From assembly GCA_964406005.1 (NCBI GenBank), contig CAYOPZ010000015.1:4652-68651 (forward strand): 64,000 nt of DNA, in the 5' to 3' direction. This stretch comes from CAYOPZ01 sp964406005. Lineage in GTDB: Bacteria; Bacteroidota; Bacteroidia; Bacteroidales; SM23-62. The translations under genes and the position numbers were made by a program. The notes below the pieces were generated by a model. The model searched no databases, had not been told where the DNA came from, and worked only from the letters and a program-made list of their open reading frames with translations. This document shows, piece by piece, positions 6,901 through 16,100 of this stretch (the stretch's first letter is position 1; every line of letters begins with the position of its first letter).

Positions 6901-8538
6901 ATGGCCATGTCAGAAAAAACAGTATTCGTTCCGGGGGCGGTCAATGAACCGGTTAAAGAATATCGCCCGGGTTCCCCCGAAAGGGCGGAGATTAAAAAAG
7001 CGCTTGATGAAGTATATTCAGGGATTGTCGACATACCGATGTACATCGGAGGAAAAGCTCTGAGGTCGGATAAGAAAGTGCCTGTCTATCCGCCGCACAG
7101 GACGAACCATCTTATCGGGCATTATTACCTGGGAGGCAGGGATCATGTTGCCATGGCCATTGAGGCCGCACTGGACGCCAGGGAGAAATGGGCAAAAACG
7201 GATTGGCGAGTGCGGGCGGCCGTTTTTCTGAAAGCCGCCAGCCTGATCGCAGGTCCCTACCGGGCAAGGATCAATGCCGCAACCATGGTCGGTCAGTCCA
7301 AGACAGTTCATCAGGCTGAAATTGATTCTGCCTGTGAGATCATTGACTTCCTGCGTTTTAACGTGCAATACATGGAGGAGATACACAACTGTCAACCTGC
7401 ATCCACGGGACATGTTTGGAACCGGCTTGAACAGCGTCCCCTGGAAGGATTCATATTTGCCCTTACACCGTTTAATTTTACGTCCATTGCCGGGAACCTG
7501 CCTACAGCACCTGCCATGATGGGTAATGTTGTGGTATGGAAACCTTCGAGAACACAGATGTATTCTGCAAGGGTGCTTATGGAAATATTTCTGAAATCAG
7601 GCCTGCCCGACGGAGTTATTAATATGGTCTGCGCCACAGGCCCCGTTGCGGGAGAGGCCATCCTGAACCATCCTGATTTTGCAGGCCTGCATTTTACCGG
7701 ATCAACCGAAGTGTTCCGGGATATCTGGAAAACCGTTGGGCTGAATATTCACAGGTATAAAACCTATCCGAGGCTGGTTGGGGAAACTGGAGGAAAGGAT
7801 TTTATCATAGCGCATCCCTCGGCAGTTGTACCGCAGTTGGTAACGGCTTTGACAAGGGGTGCCTTTGAGTACCAGGGGCAAAAATGTTCAGCTGTGTCCC
7901 GGGCTTACATACCCCGGAGCATATGGAAGGGGGTGAAAGCAGGCCTGGAATCCGATCTGGCATCCCTGAAGATGGGTGCACCGGAAGACTTCGGTAATTT
8001 CATGTGCGCCGTCATCGATGAGACCAGCTTCGACAAACTTGCAGGCATCATTGACAGGGCCAGGAAGGACGGGGATGCAGATGTCATTCTGGGCGGGGGA
8101 TATGATAAGTCAGAGGGATATTTTATCGAACCCACCGTAATCCAGGCGAAGGACCCGAAATACATCACCATGGTGGAAGAACTGTTCGGTCCCATTCTGA
8201 CCGTTTTTGTCTTCGACGACAACAAGTGGGAGGAAACGCTGGAACTGCTTGACAATACTTCTCCCTATGCACTGACCGGAGCCGTGTTTGCCACAGACAT
8301 GGGGGCTGTTGAATCCGCAAGTGAAAGACTTACCAATGCGGCCGGGAATTTTTACATCAATGACAAGCCTACAGGGGCGGTTGTCGGGCAGCAACCCTTC
8401 GGGGGGGCACGTGCATCCGGAACCAATGATAAGGCCGGATCCTACCTGAATTTGATCAGATGGGTTTCCCCGAGGACCGTTAAGGAAAACTTCCGGCCGC
8501 CCGAAGATTACCGCTATCCCTATATGCAGCAGGATTGA
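6901..8538 (+). CDS. pruA: L-glutamate gamma-semialdehyde (P5C) dehydrogenase
   Basis: Oxidises glutamate-5-semialdehyde (in equilibrium with pyrroline-5-carboxylate) to glutamate with NAD+, the second step of proline catabolism. The 545-residue aldehyde dehydrogenase shows the catalytic Cys329 in GQKCSA, the general base Glu295 in VGETGGKD, the NAD-binding LHFTGSTEV, and the C-terminal QQPFGGARASGTNDKAG typical of the group 1 P5C dehydrogenases. The length matches the stand-alone enzyme (about 540). The proline dehydrogenase partner is not in this window. The upstream region is shared with the divergent SOD gene. Confidence 0.92.
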   Translation: MAMSEKTVFVPGAVNEPVKEYRPGSPERAEIKKALDEVYSGIVDIPMYIGGKALRSDKKVPVYPPHRTNHLIGHYYLGGRDHVAMAIEAALDAREKWAKTDWRVRAAVFLKAASLIAGPYRARINAATMVGQSKTVHQAEIDSACEIIDFLRFNVQYMEEIHNCQPASTGHVWNRLEQRPLEGFIFALTPFNFTSIAGNLPTAPAMMGNVVVWKPSRTQMYSARVLMEIFLKSGLPDGVINMVCATGPVAGEAILNHPDFAGLHFTGSTEVFRDIWKTVGLNIHRYKTYPRLVGETGGKDFIIAHPSAVVPQLVTALTRGAFEYQGQKCSAVSRAYIPRSIWKGVKAGLESDLASLKMGAPEDFGNFMCAVIDETSFDKLAGIIDRARKDGDADVILGGGYDKSEGYFIEPTVIQAKDPKYITMVEELFGPILTVFVFDDNKWEETLELLDNTSPYALTGAVFATDMGAVESASERLTNAAGNFYINDKPTGAVVGQQPFGGARASGTNDKAGSYLNLIRWVSPRTVKENFRPPEDYRYPYMQQD

Positions 8539-8613
8539 CAGGATCCGTTAATTGTTCATAAATCGTTCCCGGATCATTTGTTTAATTACCTACATTGCAA
8601 ACGGCTGTACACC

Positions 8614-8919
8614 ATGTTTAAAAGTGATTCTTACTGGATTCGGATCATCAGGAACAAATACCTGATCGCAATACTGGGCTTCCTGGTCTGGATGTTTGTG
8701 TTTGACCGCAACAGCCTGATAGACAGGATAAAATATGCCCGTGCCCTGCATGAAATGGAAGATGAGAAGCGTTACTACCTCGAAAAGATCGATGAAGATT
8801 CACAGCGTCTCAATGAATTGAAAACAGACAGGGAAAACCTTGAAAAATATGCCCGGGAGCAGTTTTACATGAAGAAAGAGGACGAAGATGTCTACGTGAT
8901 TGTTGAAAGGGAAAAATAG
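8614..8919 (+). CDS. Septum formation initiator, DivIC/FtsB family
   Basis: A 101-residue single-pass cell-division protein. Residues about 14-32 are the membrane segment, followed by a coiled coil (about 45-80) rich in Glu and Lys and by the family's short C-terminal stretch YAREQFYMKKEDEDVYVI. DivIC/FtsB links the early and late divisome with FtsL and FtsQ. The frame also opens at an ATG at 8578, but the preceding 12 residues are atypical and overlap a promoter-like TACATTGC (8591-8598), so I chose the ATG at 8614. It follows pruA by 75 bp and converges with the glycosyltransferase gene. Confidence 0.82.
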   Translation: MFKSDSYWIRIIRNKYLIAILGFLVWMFVFDRNSLIDRIKYARALHEMEDEKRYYLEKIDEDSQRLNELKTDRENLEKYAREQFYMKKEDEDVYVIVEREK

Positions 8920-8925
8920 GTTTTT

Positions 8926-10170
8926 CTAAACGTTTCTCTGTACCCGCCTTAAATGTTCCAGCAATTCCAGTTTGCTGGAGGAAGGGACAAAGTGCGGATC
9001 CGTTTTTTGCAGGAAATCCCCGGCGGCCCGGTCAACCGGCAAACGATCGTAATGATCACGGTGTGCCTGATTAATGAATTTCAGCACCCTGAAAACATTG
9101 AACCAGCGAAAGAACCGTTTCCGGAATGCGGCTTCTCCCCGGCAGTTTTTCCTGATCTCCCCGATCCTGTCAAAAAATCCTGTTTTCAGGTTCTCACGAA
9201 TGCTTGGCGGATAAGCGAGGAATTGTCTTTCAAGCTCTCCGGCCCGGGAAAGGTACATGAGCGGAACCGTAGCGAGGAAATCCCTGAGATCGTCAAACAC
9301 CGCAGGATGGTATGTGCTTAGAGAGCGGATCTCCCCGGTCAGGAATTTGCTGGTCACGGGACCCGTACCGAAGGGGACACGCAAAGAAGGACGCGGGGAC
9401 GGTTTCAGACAGGTGGTATTAATCTCATGAAAATTGCCGAGGGGTATGATCTTATGCAGGAAATAGAAATCCTCTCCGGCCTTTCTTTTGTTCATGCCTC
9501 CCTGCTGTGCATACACACCGGCCCTGACGGCGAAACAGGAACCCAGTGTATGGTAGGCATGGGGATGACCGGCATACCGGAGGGCCTGGATGTAATACCG
9601 GAGGTGTATCTCATACTGTATGATGCCCTGGTAGATCCTTTCAGGGTAGGCGTTGCCCTGCACCGGGTGCTCGAAGTAAATGGAACATGCATCGGATGCC
9701 GGGTTGTTCCTGAAATGCCTTTCAACCTCGGTAAGATAATTCTGTTCGCAGAGGGTGTCCGCATCCAGCGACAGAATGATGCCGTCCGGTCTATCCAGCC
9801 TGTCGAACATGCCTGCCGCATAATCCATGGCGATCTTCCTGGCATAGCCCGCTCCTGCCAGCTTTTCCGGGATCCCCTTTTCATGGAAGCAACGGATACG
9901 GAACCTGTCATTTGAGTGTTCTGCAGAGAAGGACAGGATTTGCTTTTCCGTTTTTTCGTTTGTATCGATTACTTCTGATCCCGCTTTTTCCGCGGAATTT
10001 AAGACCACTGCAACTTCCACCGAGCCGTCCGGACGTGCACATTCTGTAAGGGCACTGAGCGTTTGCAGGATCCCCGGTTCACTGCTTGCCGGGATGGTGA
10101 TTATAATGGAAAGGTCCTGTTGAGGGACCGGCCTATGGCGTACTGCCTTTTTCGGTTCTGTATTGTGCAT
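8926..10170 (-). CDS. Glycosyltransferase family 2 protein
   Basis: A 414-residue GT-A type glycosyltransferase. The nucleotide-sugar domain starts at LSIIITIPASSEP and contains the metal-binding DxD motif in LSLDADT. A long helical C-terminal region follows, without obvious membrane segments. The acceptor and sugar are unknown. An in-frame ATG at 10260 exists, but it would place 30 unusual residues inside the upstream OmpH-like gene; the ATG at 10170 still overlaps that gene's 3' end by 38 bp. The two genes are probably translationally coupled. Confidence 0.75.
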   Translation of the reverse strand: MHNTEPKKAVRHRPVPQQDLSIIITIPASSEPGILQTLSALTECARPDGSVEVAVVLNSAEKAGSEVIDTNEKTEKQILSFSAEHSNDRFRIRCFHEKGIPEKLAGAGYARKIAMDYAAGMFDRLDRPDGIILSLDADTLCEQNYLTEVERHFRNNPASDACSIYFEHPVQGNAYPERIYQGIIQYEIHLRYYIQALRYAGHPHAYHTLGSCFAVRAGVYAQQGGMNKRKAGEDFYFLHKIIPLGNFHEINTTCLKPSPRPSLRVPFGTGPVTSKFLTGEIRSLSTYHPAVFDDLRDFLATVPLMYLSRAGELERQFLAYPPSIRENLKTGFFDRIGEIRKNCRGEAAFRKRFFRWFNVFRVLKFINQAHRDHYDRLPVDRAAGDFLQKTDPHFVPSSSKLELLEHLRRVQRNV

Positions 10171-10750
10171 TGAGTCCCCCGAGAACGCTGTAGGTGATAT
10201 CCAGTTCATCGTCTGCAAACAACATGTTGTCTCCAAAGCTGTTGCTGAAGATAAACTCATAATTATAGTCGGTGTTGTAATCCTTGAGGTACTCCATTAT
10301 GGCATTGATCAGTCGACGGTTGCGGACCTGTTCTTCTTCTGCCAGCTGAGAAGAAAGCTCATCCCTGAACTGAATCAGGTTCTGTTGCTCCTGAATCAGT
10401 TGCTCTTCAAGCCGGGCAGCTTCGCTGCGGGTCACCAGTCCCTTCTGAAGCTTGTCCTGATAATCCAGTGCGCTGGTTTGATAACGCTGGGACCGGCTGT
10501 TCAGTTCAGCTTCCATTTCCGATTGCTTGTCCATGAGCTCATCCTGCAGATCTGCATAGTAGTCATAATTGTTCAGCAGGGTATCGATGTTAATGAACGC
10601 GATCCTGCCGTACGTTCTGGCAGTACTCTCTGTAATTTCTGCCTGGGGAGATTCACGGGTCATGGCATCTTGGGGATGAAAATGCAGGTAATAAAGAACG
10701 CCTACGGCGAGTATCAGGACGGCATTCAGGATCAGTGACAGGTTTTTCAT
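10133..10750 (-). CDS. OmpH/Skp-like coiled-coil protein, membrane-anchored
   Basis: A 205-residue protein with an N-terminal hydrophobic segment (about residues 6-23), then IAFINIDTLLNNYDYY, which matches the start of the OmpH/Skp fold. A long Gln/Glu-rich coiled coil (about 65-145) follows, then the C-terminal strand region typical of Skp. Skp is a periplasmic chaperone for outer membrane proteins. Unlike the two skp genes at 34-35.5 kb, there is no clear signal-peptidase site, so it may stay anchored in the inner membrane. It sits between the PorP/SprF gene upstream and the overlapping glycosyltransferase gene. Confidence 0.78.
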   Translation of the reverse strand: MKNLSLILNAVLILAVGVLYYLHFHPQDAMTRESPQAEITESTARTYGRIAFINIDTLLNNYDYYADLQDELMDKQSEMEAELNSRSQRYQTSALDYQDKLQKGLVTRSEAARLEEQLIQEQQNLIQFRDELSSQLAEEEQVRNRRLINAIMEYLKDYNTDYNYEFIFSNSFGDNMLFADDELDITYSVLGGLNAQYRTEKGSTP

Positions 10751-10842
10751 GAATTGTGGTTTACAGGGATTTGCTTAAATTCCTGCTAATATATGCAAAA
10801 TTCACAAATGAGACGATTGATGTGTGCGCCGATTCCTGTGGT

Positions 10843-11823
10843 TTAAAACTCCGGACACGGGACCATATGGCGTCTGGTCTTCTTCCGTGTGGTTTCAAAC
10901 TCATAGATCAGAGCAATTTCATGAGATCCCCCCGTGCTTCCGACCAGTTTGCTGATTGTAAAATCGTAGCTATAGCCCACACTGAACTGTTCTATCTTGT
11001 AACCCACCAGGAAAATGATGGCATCTCCCCTGTTTTCATTATTGATGATGGGTATTCCGCGGTACCAGATGCCGAACACAAGGGGATTCTTGTACCAGTA
11101 CAATCCAATGTCCAGTTGATTTATGGAAAACTGGTTGCGGAACAGGGCGGCCAGGGAAAGGGTTTCATCCACCGGCTTCAGCAGTCTTCCTTTCCGGATT
11201 ACCTGGTATCCTCCGAATGCTGAAATTTTCATGGGCCACTTCTCTTCCTCGTTCCCGTAAAGGGATAGATTCGGTCTGAACAGGTGGTCTATGGCAAACC
11301 CTCCCCAGGCCCTGTCGGAGTATCCAAGCAAGGAGAGCGAAGCATCGATGTCCCCTTTATTTTTCAGGGGCGGGATCTCTATGGTTGGGGTCGTACCGCC
11401 GGGTGAGATCTGGTCTCCCCACAGAAGCTTGGAAAAATTAATCCCCTGCTGGGTATATAACATATGAAGCCCGGGGCGAATGTGCCAGACGTCGGTAAGC
11501 TTGATGTCATAGGAGTACTGAAAGCCAACACTGGTGGTACTGTAGTCTCCCGATCCGGCCACATCCCTGAATATCAGGACTCCCAGGCCTGAATTGAAAT
11601 TGGAAAAATAGTGGTCGTAGGAAAACGCATAGGTTACGTAGGTCCCGGGAAATTTCGGCCACTGATTCCGGTATGTGGTGGCGATCCTGTGTTGCTGGGT
11701 GGCGCCTGCAAAAGAAGGTGCGAGGTAGAGGGGAACGGAATAAAACTGGGAAAACTGAGGGTCCTGTCCATAAGAAAAAAGGCATAATAATGTCAGGGAT
11801 AATATGATGAATGGTCTCCTCAC
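10843..11823 (-). CDS. PorP/SprF family type IX secretion outer-membrane protein
   Basis: A 326-residue protein with a signal peptide (about 1-19, ending SYGQ) followed by the family signature DPQFSQFYSVPLYLAPSFAG and a beta-rich barrel. PorP/SprF proteins work with the type IX secretion and gliding machinery, and paralogues often pair with a secreted partner bearing a gliding-type C-terminal domain. Such a domain is encoded in the next gene upstream (12045-13346, same strand). The C-terminal end is basic and Cys-containing rather than a typical terminal barrel strand. A weak -7 like TATATTAG is upstream. Which adhesin it serves is unknown. Confidence 0.88.
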   Translation of the reverse strand: MRRPFIILSLTLLCLFSYGQDPQFSQFYSVPLYLAPSFAGATQQHRIATTYRNQWPKFPGTYVTYAFSYDHYFSNFNSGLGVLIFRDVAGSGDYSTTSVGFQYSYDIKLTDVWHIRPGLHMLYTQQGINFSKLLWGDQISPGGTTPTIEIPPLKNKGDIDASLSLLGYSDRAWGGFAIDHLFRPNLSLYGNEEEKWPMKISAFGGYQVIRKGRLLKPVDETLSLAALFRNQFSINQLDIGLYWYKNPLVFGIWYRGIPIINNENRGDAIIFLVGYKIEQFSVGYSYDFTISKLVGSTGGSHEIALIYEFETTRKKTRRHMVPCPEF

Positions 11824-12044
11824 TTGCCTGGTTGAGAATCTATTAATCCACTAATATAGCCAAAAACAGCCAGTTTGAAAATATCCTTTTTTATGCATAT
11901 CCAAAGATAAAGATATCAACATCTTAAACGGAGAAGTCGCATTTTTGGTTTCATTGTCCCGGACAAATCCATGATCAGGAGTTTAGAGAGGACAGGGAAT
12001 GATGTATACAGAAAGCTCCGGTCCGGTCCGGGTTCAGAAGCGGA

Positions 12045-13346
12045 TTAGTATTTTTTGATCAGAGTGACATCTCCGCTCTGCACAAAGGTCTGTCCATTGC
12101 TGAATTTCCCCCTGGCCTTCCAGATATATACGCCCTGTGAGGCAAGTTGCTGCCTGTAGTAACCGTCCCATCCGATCCGGAGTTCGTTACTTTCGAATAT
12201 CTGAATCCCGAAACGGTTGAAAATCCTCAGCTGATATTCAATAAGTTCTCCAGTTACAACGGGATGAAAAACGGTATTGCCGATGTCGTTCTCTTCGTAG
12301 TATCCGTCGCAGGGCCCGTTGAGATTGGGTGTGAAGGCGTTGGGAAACACAATGTCATTGGCCTGGCTGGAAAATGCATTATAGATGATCAGCGAATCGA
12401 AGCACTGATTTTCATTCCATACCTTAAGTTTGACATGATAGTTCCCGGACTGGTCGTAATAATGGACGGGATCCGAGAGTCCGGACTTTTGCTGATCGCC
12501 GAAATCCCATTCATAGAAATCGGCCGATTTGGAATAATTGTAGAAATAAACGGGATGGCCGTCTGCCAGGGCAGGATATTCTTCAAACTCAAAAAGAGCC
12601 TTTGGTGTTTCAAAAACCCGGATGGTTCCCTGCTTCATATATTCAAGCCCGTCTTTCCCGGTCATCCTGAGGATCACGGTATGATCGCCGCTCTCATCAA
12701 ATACGTATGACGGATTGGCTTCCGTTGAACTGCCCCCGTCACCGAAAGTCCATAAGAATTTTTCGGCATTTTCCGATTCGTTGTGGAATTCCACGGCCAG
12801 CGGGGCACAACCGCTTTGCCTGCTGGCTGAAAAGCCGATCCTCGCCGGAGGCGCATCCTTGCTTTCTGCGACCGGTTCCTTTCCTTCCGGTGATTGTGAT
12901 TTCCTTTTGTTTGACGGTTCCCGGTCTGCTCCCTCCTGTTCGGGAACGGAAAGCATTCTGTCGGGCAGGGCTGTTTCCTTGGGTTGCGCTTCTGCCGGAC
13001 TTTCGGATTCCCCGGGATTTCCGGAATTCACGATATCAGGACCGGTGACTGCCTTTGGCATATCAGGGGATTGTTCTGCGGGCAGGGGACTTTGCCGGGA
13101 AACAGGATTATTCGCGGCTTCGGGCCCGTTGCTGGCGGGTGATGCAAAGAACAGCATTCCTCCTGTTGCGACGGCAAGTACTGCCGCGAGATAATAGACA
13201 TTGAATGTGTTGAAGCTGAACGAGAAGAACTGCCTCCACATAATCCTTGTCCGGATTCCTGACCAGAGCCCGGGGGAGGGGTTCACAATATAGTTGTCGA
13301 ATTGTGAACGAAAAAGTTCTTCAATATTTAATTTATTCCCGCTCAT
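12045..13346 (-). CDS. Anti-sigma-like membrane protein with PKD repeats and gliding-type C-terminal (CHU_C) domain
   Basis: A 433-residue mosaic protein. Residues 1-45 are a short cytoplasmic-type segment starting NIEELFRSQFDNY. A membrane helix spans about 49-68 and is followed by a Pro/Ser/Glu-rich linker. Two PKD-like domains show WTFGDG (about 200) and WDFGDQ (about 280). The C-terminal 100 residues match the gliding-motility-associated domain (FPNAFTPN, FNRFGIQIFES, GWDGYY, GVYIWKA, GDVTLI). The start overlaps the ECF sigma gene by 14 bp, so the N-terminus is probably the anti-sigma part; that is inference from gene order and topology. There is no standard signal peptide. The 221-bp gap to the PorP gene shows no clear signal. 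Confidence 0.75.
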   Translation of the reverse strand: MSGNKLNIEELFRSQFDNYIVNPSPGLWSGIRTRIMWRQFFSFSFNTFNVYYLAAVLAVATGGMLFFASPASNGPEAANNPVSRQSPLPAEQSPDMPKAVTGPDIVNSGNPGESESPAEAQPKETALPDRMLSVPEQEGADREPSNKRKSQSPEGKEPVAESKDAPPARIGFSASRQSGCAPLAVEFHNESENAEKFLWTFGDGGSSTEANPSYVFDESGDHTVILRMTGKDGLEYMKQGTIRVFETPKALFEFEEYPALADGHPVYFYNYSKSADFYEWDFGDQQKSGLSDPVHYYDQSGNYHVKLKVWNENQCFDSLIIYNAFSSQANDIVFPNAFTPNLNGPCDGYYEENDIGNTVFHPVVTGELIEYQLRIFNRFGIQIFESNELRIGWDGYYRQQLASQGVYIWKARGKFSNGQTFVQSGDVTLIKKY

Positions 13347-13896
13347 TTGTGTTTTCCGGGATTTTCTTTAGTGAACCGAGTTTTTTCCTTATCAGGCTTT
13401 TTGCCCTTGAATATTGTGATTTTGAAGTATTTACGTCAATCCTCAACAGGTCTGCGATCTCTTTATGCCTGTACCCTTCGATGGCATAAAGATTGAATAC
13501 CATCCGGTAACCGTCAGGCAGGGATTTTATAATGCTGAACAACTCCTCCCTGGTAAAATCGGCTGTATCCAGTTCCATGCCTTCTATGTCCGTTTCCCTG
13601 ATGTCTTCAATATCCTGGTGATAATGGTGCTTCAGGTTCCTGTGATAATGTGTAATGGCTGTGTTTATCATTATTTTTCTCATCCAGTTGATAAATGAAC
13701 CCTTTCCTGCAAAATCCCTTATGTTAAAATAGACCTTGATCAAACCGTCCTGAAGAATATCTTCCGCTTCATCCCGTCTTCCCGAGTACCGGATACATAC
13801 TCCCAGGAGTATCGGTGCAAAACGCTCATACAAGGCTTTCTGAGCTCTCCTGTCATTGCGGCAGCATCCCTCAATTATGTCCTTCTCATCCAGCAT
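13333..13896 (-). CDS. ECF RNA polymerase sigma factor
   Basis: A 187-residue sigma-70 family factor of the extracytoplasmic-function type. Region 2 (about 20-90) contains the typical DEAEDILQDGLIKVYFNI and FINWMRKIMINTAI. Region 4 (about 125-178) contains LPDGYRMVFNLYAIEGYRHKEIADLL and a recognition helix ending SQYSRAKSLIRKKL. It directs RNA polymerase to a stress- or surface-signal regulon. The downstream gene overlaps by 14 bp and encodes the likely membrane-bound anti-sigma partner, with PorP/SprF beyond it. This suggests a link to type IX secretion, but the regulon cannot be read here. Confidence 0.9.
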   Translation of the reverse strand: MLDEKDIIEGCCRNDRRAQKALYERFAPILLGVCIRYSGRRDEAEDILQDGLIKVYFNIRDFAGKGSFINWMRKIMINTAITHYHRNLKHHYHQDIEDIRETDIEGMELDTADFTREELFSIIKSLPDGYRMVFNLYAIEGYRHKEIADLLRIDVNTSKSQYSRAKSLIRKKLGSLKKIPENTNERE

Positions 13897-14124
13897 ATAT
13901 TTTAACCATCGTTAAGACAAATATTTTTTTCAAATGGTTGCATAGATTTCTGATAATGCCTTTTTATCTGAATAATCAAGCCGGCAGGTAAAAATCCTTC
14001 TTCCTTATTACGGTGAAGTTCCGCGATATGTTTCCATGACACCCCGGTTTACTTAATTAAATGTTAAATAAAGGGTTTTTTTCGAACTTATTTAAAATGA
14101 TTTTAAATAACATGTTAAAAATAA

Positions 14125-14132
14125 TACCTTTG
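14125..14132 (+). promoter_or_regulatory. -7 box TACCTTTG before the exported SOD gene
   Basis: A perfect TAnnTTTG match. An in-frame ATG at 14134 lies directly next to it, so it would be at the transcript's 5' end. This supports the ATG at 14161 as the true start. The rest of the 13897-14133 gap is AT-rich without other clear features. Confidence 0.6.
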
Positions 14133-14160
14133 CATGTATTCACGAAAACCAAGCATAGAT

Positions 14161-14898
14161 ATGAAGAAAAGAGATTTCCTTAAGAAAAGTGCGATTCTCA
14201 CTGTTGGCGGTACCCTGGCTGCCTCATCCGGGGTCGGTCTCAAAGCTGCGAAAACGGCCGGACGGAAAAACCGGAGGGCCGGTATGGAATATGAACTGCC
14301 TGAATTACCGTATGCATATGATGCCCTGGAACCCTATATCGATGCCCTCACCATGGAGATTCACCATGACAAGCATCATGCCGGCTATACCCGGAAACTG
14401 AATGCGGCAGTGAGCGAATATGGACTGGAGGACACAGCCATCCAGGACCTGTTCAGCCGGATAAGCCGCCAGCCCTTGGCCGTCAGGAACAACGGGGGCG
14501 GATTTTACAATCATAAGTTGTTCTGGAAGTGGATGGCACCTCCCGGCAAGGGTGGCGGCGGCGAACCCGCAGGTGAATTGCTGAAGGCCATTGAGACCGG
14601 CTTTGGCAGTTACGATGATTTCAGGGAGGAATTCTCCTCGGCCGCTGCCACAAGGTTTGGCTCGGGCTGGGCCTGGCTGGTAAAAACCGACAGCGGGCTG
14701 GTGGTTACATCCACCCCGAACCAGGACAATCCCCTCATGGACGTGGTTGAAACGAGAGGTATCCCCCTGCTGGGCATTGATGTATGGGAACATGCCTATT
14801 ACCTTAAATACCAGAACAGGAGGGCGGACTATATTGCGGCTTTCTGGAATGTGGTCAACTGGGATTTCGTCAGCCAGAGGTTCAATAATAATATGTAA
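14161..14898 (+). CDS. Exported superoxide dismutase (Fe/Mn family) with Tat-like signal
   Basis: A 245-residue Fe/Mn SOD paralogue of the enzyme at 6122-6718. It carries an N-terminal extension of about 45 residues beginning KKRDFLKKSA, followed by a hydrophobic Ala/Gly stretch. This resembles a twin-arginine signal with Lys in the first position, as often annotated for Bacteroidota RDFLK proteins. The catalytic core keeps IHHDKHH, NNGGGFYNH, TPNQDN and IDVWEHAYY, so all metal ligands are present with the Mn-type pattern. Folding before Tat export would fit a metalloenzyme. The start at 14161 is preferred over 14134 because of the -7 box. It converges with the VOC gene at 14925. Confidence 0.87.
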   Translation: MKKRDFLKKSAILTVGGTLAASSGVGLKAAKTAGRKNRRAGMEYELPELPYAYDALEPYIDALTMEIHHDKHHAGYTRKLNAAVSEYGLEDTAIQDLFSRISRQPLAVRNNGGGFYNHKLFWKWMAPPGKGGGGEPAGELLKAIETGFGSYDDFREEFSSAAATRFGSGWAWLVKTDSGLVVTSTPNQDNPLMDVVETRGIPLLGIDVWEHAYYLKYQNRRADYIAAFWNVVNWDFVSQRFNNNM

Positions 14899-14924
14899 GT
14901 TGAACGCATGCTGGCACAGCAGGT

Positions 14925-16022
14925 TCATCGGACTTTCTTATCCCTGATCCTGTTGTATTTCAGGCCTTTCAGGATCCAGTTGGCAAGCGGCTTTTCGGGA
15001 TTTCTTTTCCGGAGGTTGATGTATACCCCCAGCTTTTTAATCAGGGGCAGTTTATGGGTTTCCACAAATTCGATGAGGGTACCGTCCGGATCCTCAACAT
15101 AGGAAAAATGCCCGGCGGCCTCGCCCATATCAAAGGTAATGTTATTCTTATGGGTTGAATCCACTGTAAAGGGGAAGCCTTTTTCCATGCATTCCGTTCT
15201 CAGCGCATCCATTCCCTTGATGTCGTAACAGAGATGAATGAACCCGAGATCTCCCCACTGCCGGCCTTCATAGATTTTTACGGGTTTTCTGTCCTTTGCC
15301 TCGACCAGTTCGATCTGGCTGGGGCCGAAAAGCCTGCTGAAGCCTCCACGCCAGGATCTGCTGTGTTTGAGCAATACCCTCCGCACAGTGTTCCTGCCTC
15401 CGGGCAATTCAGACAGATCCTCGAATTGCGCTTCCGCATCATAGATAATCGTATCGTATCCCAGGATATCACTGTACAGTTTCCTTGCCCTGTCAATATT
15501 GGTTACACCTATCCAGGCACCGAACGTGGCGCCCGTCAGTTTTTTTTCATTCCTGAAAACACTGTTATCCGTAACGACCTGGAAAAGGTTGTCGTAGGGA
15601 TCCCTGATAAAGAAATGCCTGCCTCCGGCAGGATCATTGCCAATACCGTTGATATTGAGGTTTCTTGATTTGAAAAAGGCATAACTCTTATCAATGTCCG
15701 AGGTTTTGATCTTGGCTGCATTGATCCCAAGATCACCCAGGTGTATCTTGGTTTTGGGAGGTACGGGTTTGCGCTTGGTATATTGCCATATCTCAAATCC
15801 GCCTCCCCCCTGCAGATTGATGGCAAGTGCCGCGTGTCTTGAATGTGGCTGCCCGCCGGTATAGGGAAGCATGAGGTCAGCTACCGCTTTTTCCTCAAAA
15901 ACCCTGATGTCCATCCCGAAATGTTCACGGTACCATTTCCAGGCTTCACGCAGGTTCATAACACCGATCCCGATCTGCTGTATCCCGCTGATTATTTTTT
16001 CCCGGATTTCCCCTTTGTACAT
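14925..16022 (-). CDS. VOC (glyoxalase/bleomycin-resistance fold) protein with two domains
   Basis: A 365-residue protein with two vicinal-oxygen-chelate modules: residues about 12-150 (IQQIGIGVMNLREAWKWYREHFG...) and about 165-325 (GVTNIDRARKLYSDILGYD... and EDPDGTLIEFVE). The pattern resembles extradiol dioxygenase, glyoxalase or 4-hydroxyphenylpyruvate dioxygenase relatives, but the substrate is not assignable. The frame opens at an ATG at 16076. The first 18 residues there are unlike the family, and the ATG at 16022 begins just before the first VOC strand, so I use that. It lies 78 bp after the acyltransferase gene on the same strand. Confidence 0.78.
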   Translation of the reverse strand: MYKGEIREKIISGIQQIGIGVMNLREAWKWYREHFGMDIRVFEEKAVADLMLPYTGGQPHSRHAALAINLQGGGGFEIWQYTKRKPVPPKTKIHLGDLGINAAKIKTSDIDKSYAFFKSRNLNINGIGNDPAGGRHFFIRDPYDNLFQVVTDNSVFRNEKKLTGATFGAWIGVTNIDRARKLYSDILGYDTIIYDAEAQFEDLSELPGGRNTVRRVLLKHSRSWRGGFSRLFGPSQIELVEAKDRKPVKIYEGRQWGDLGFIHLCYDIKGMDALRTECMEKGFPFTVDSTHKNNITFDMGEAAGHFSYVEDPDGTLIEFVETHKLPLIKKLGVYINLRKRNPEKPLANWILKGLKYNRIRDKKVR

Positions 16023-16100
16023 AAGGCAAAGGAAGTTCTTTTTTGCGAATATACTGATATTCGGGCAATAATTCACTCAAAATCCTGTTTTGCAGGCCAT

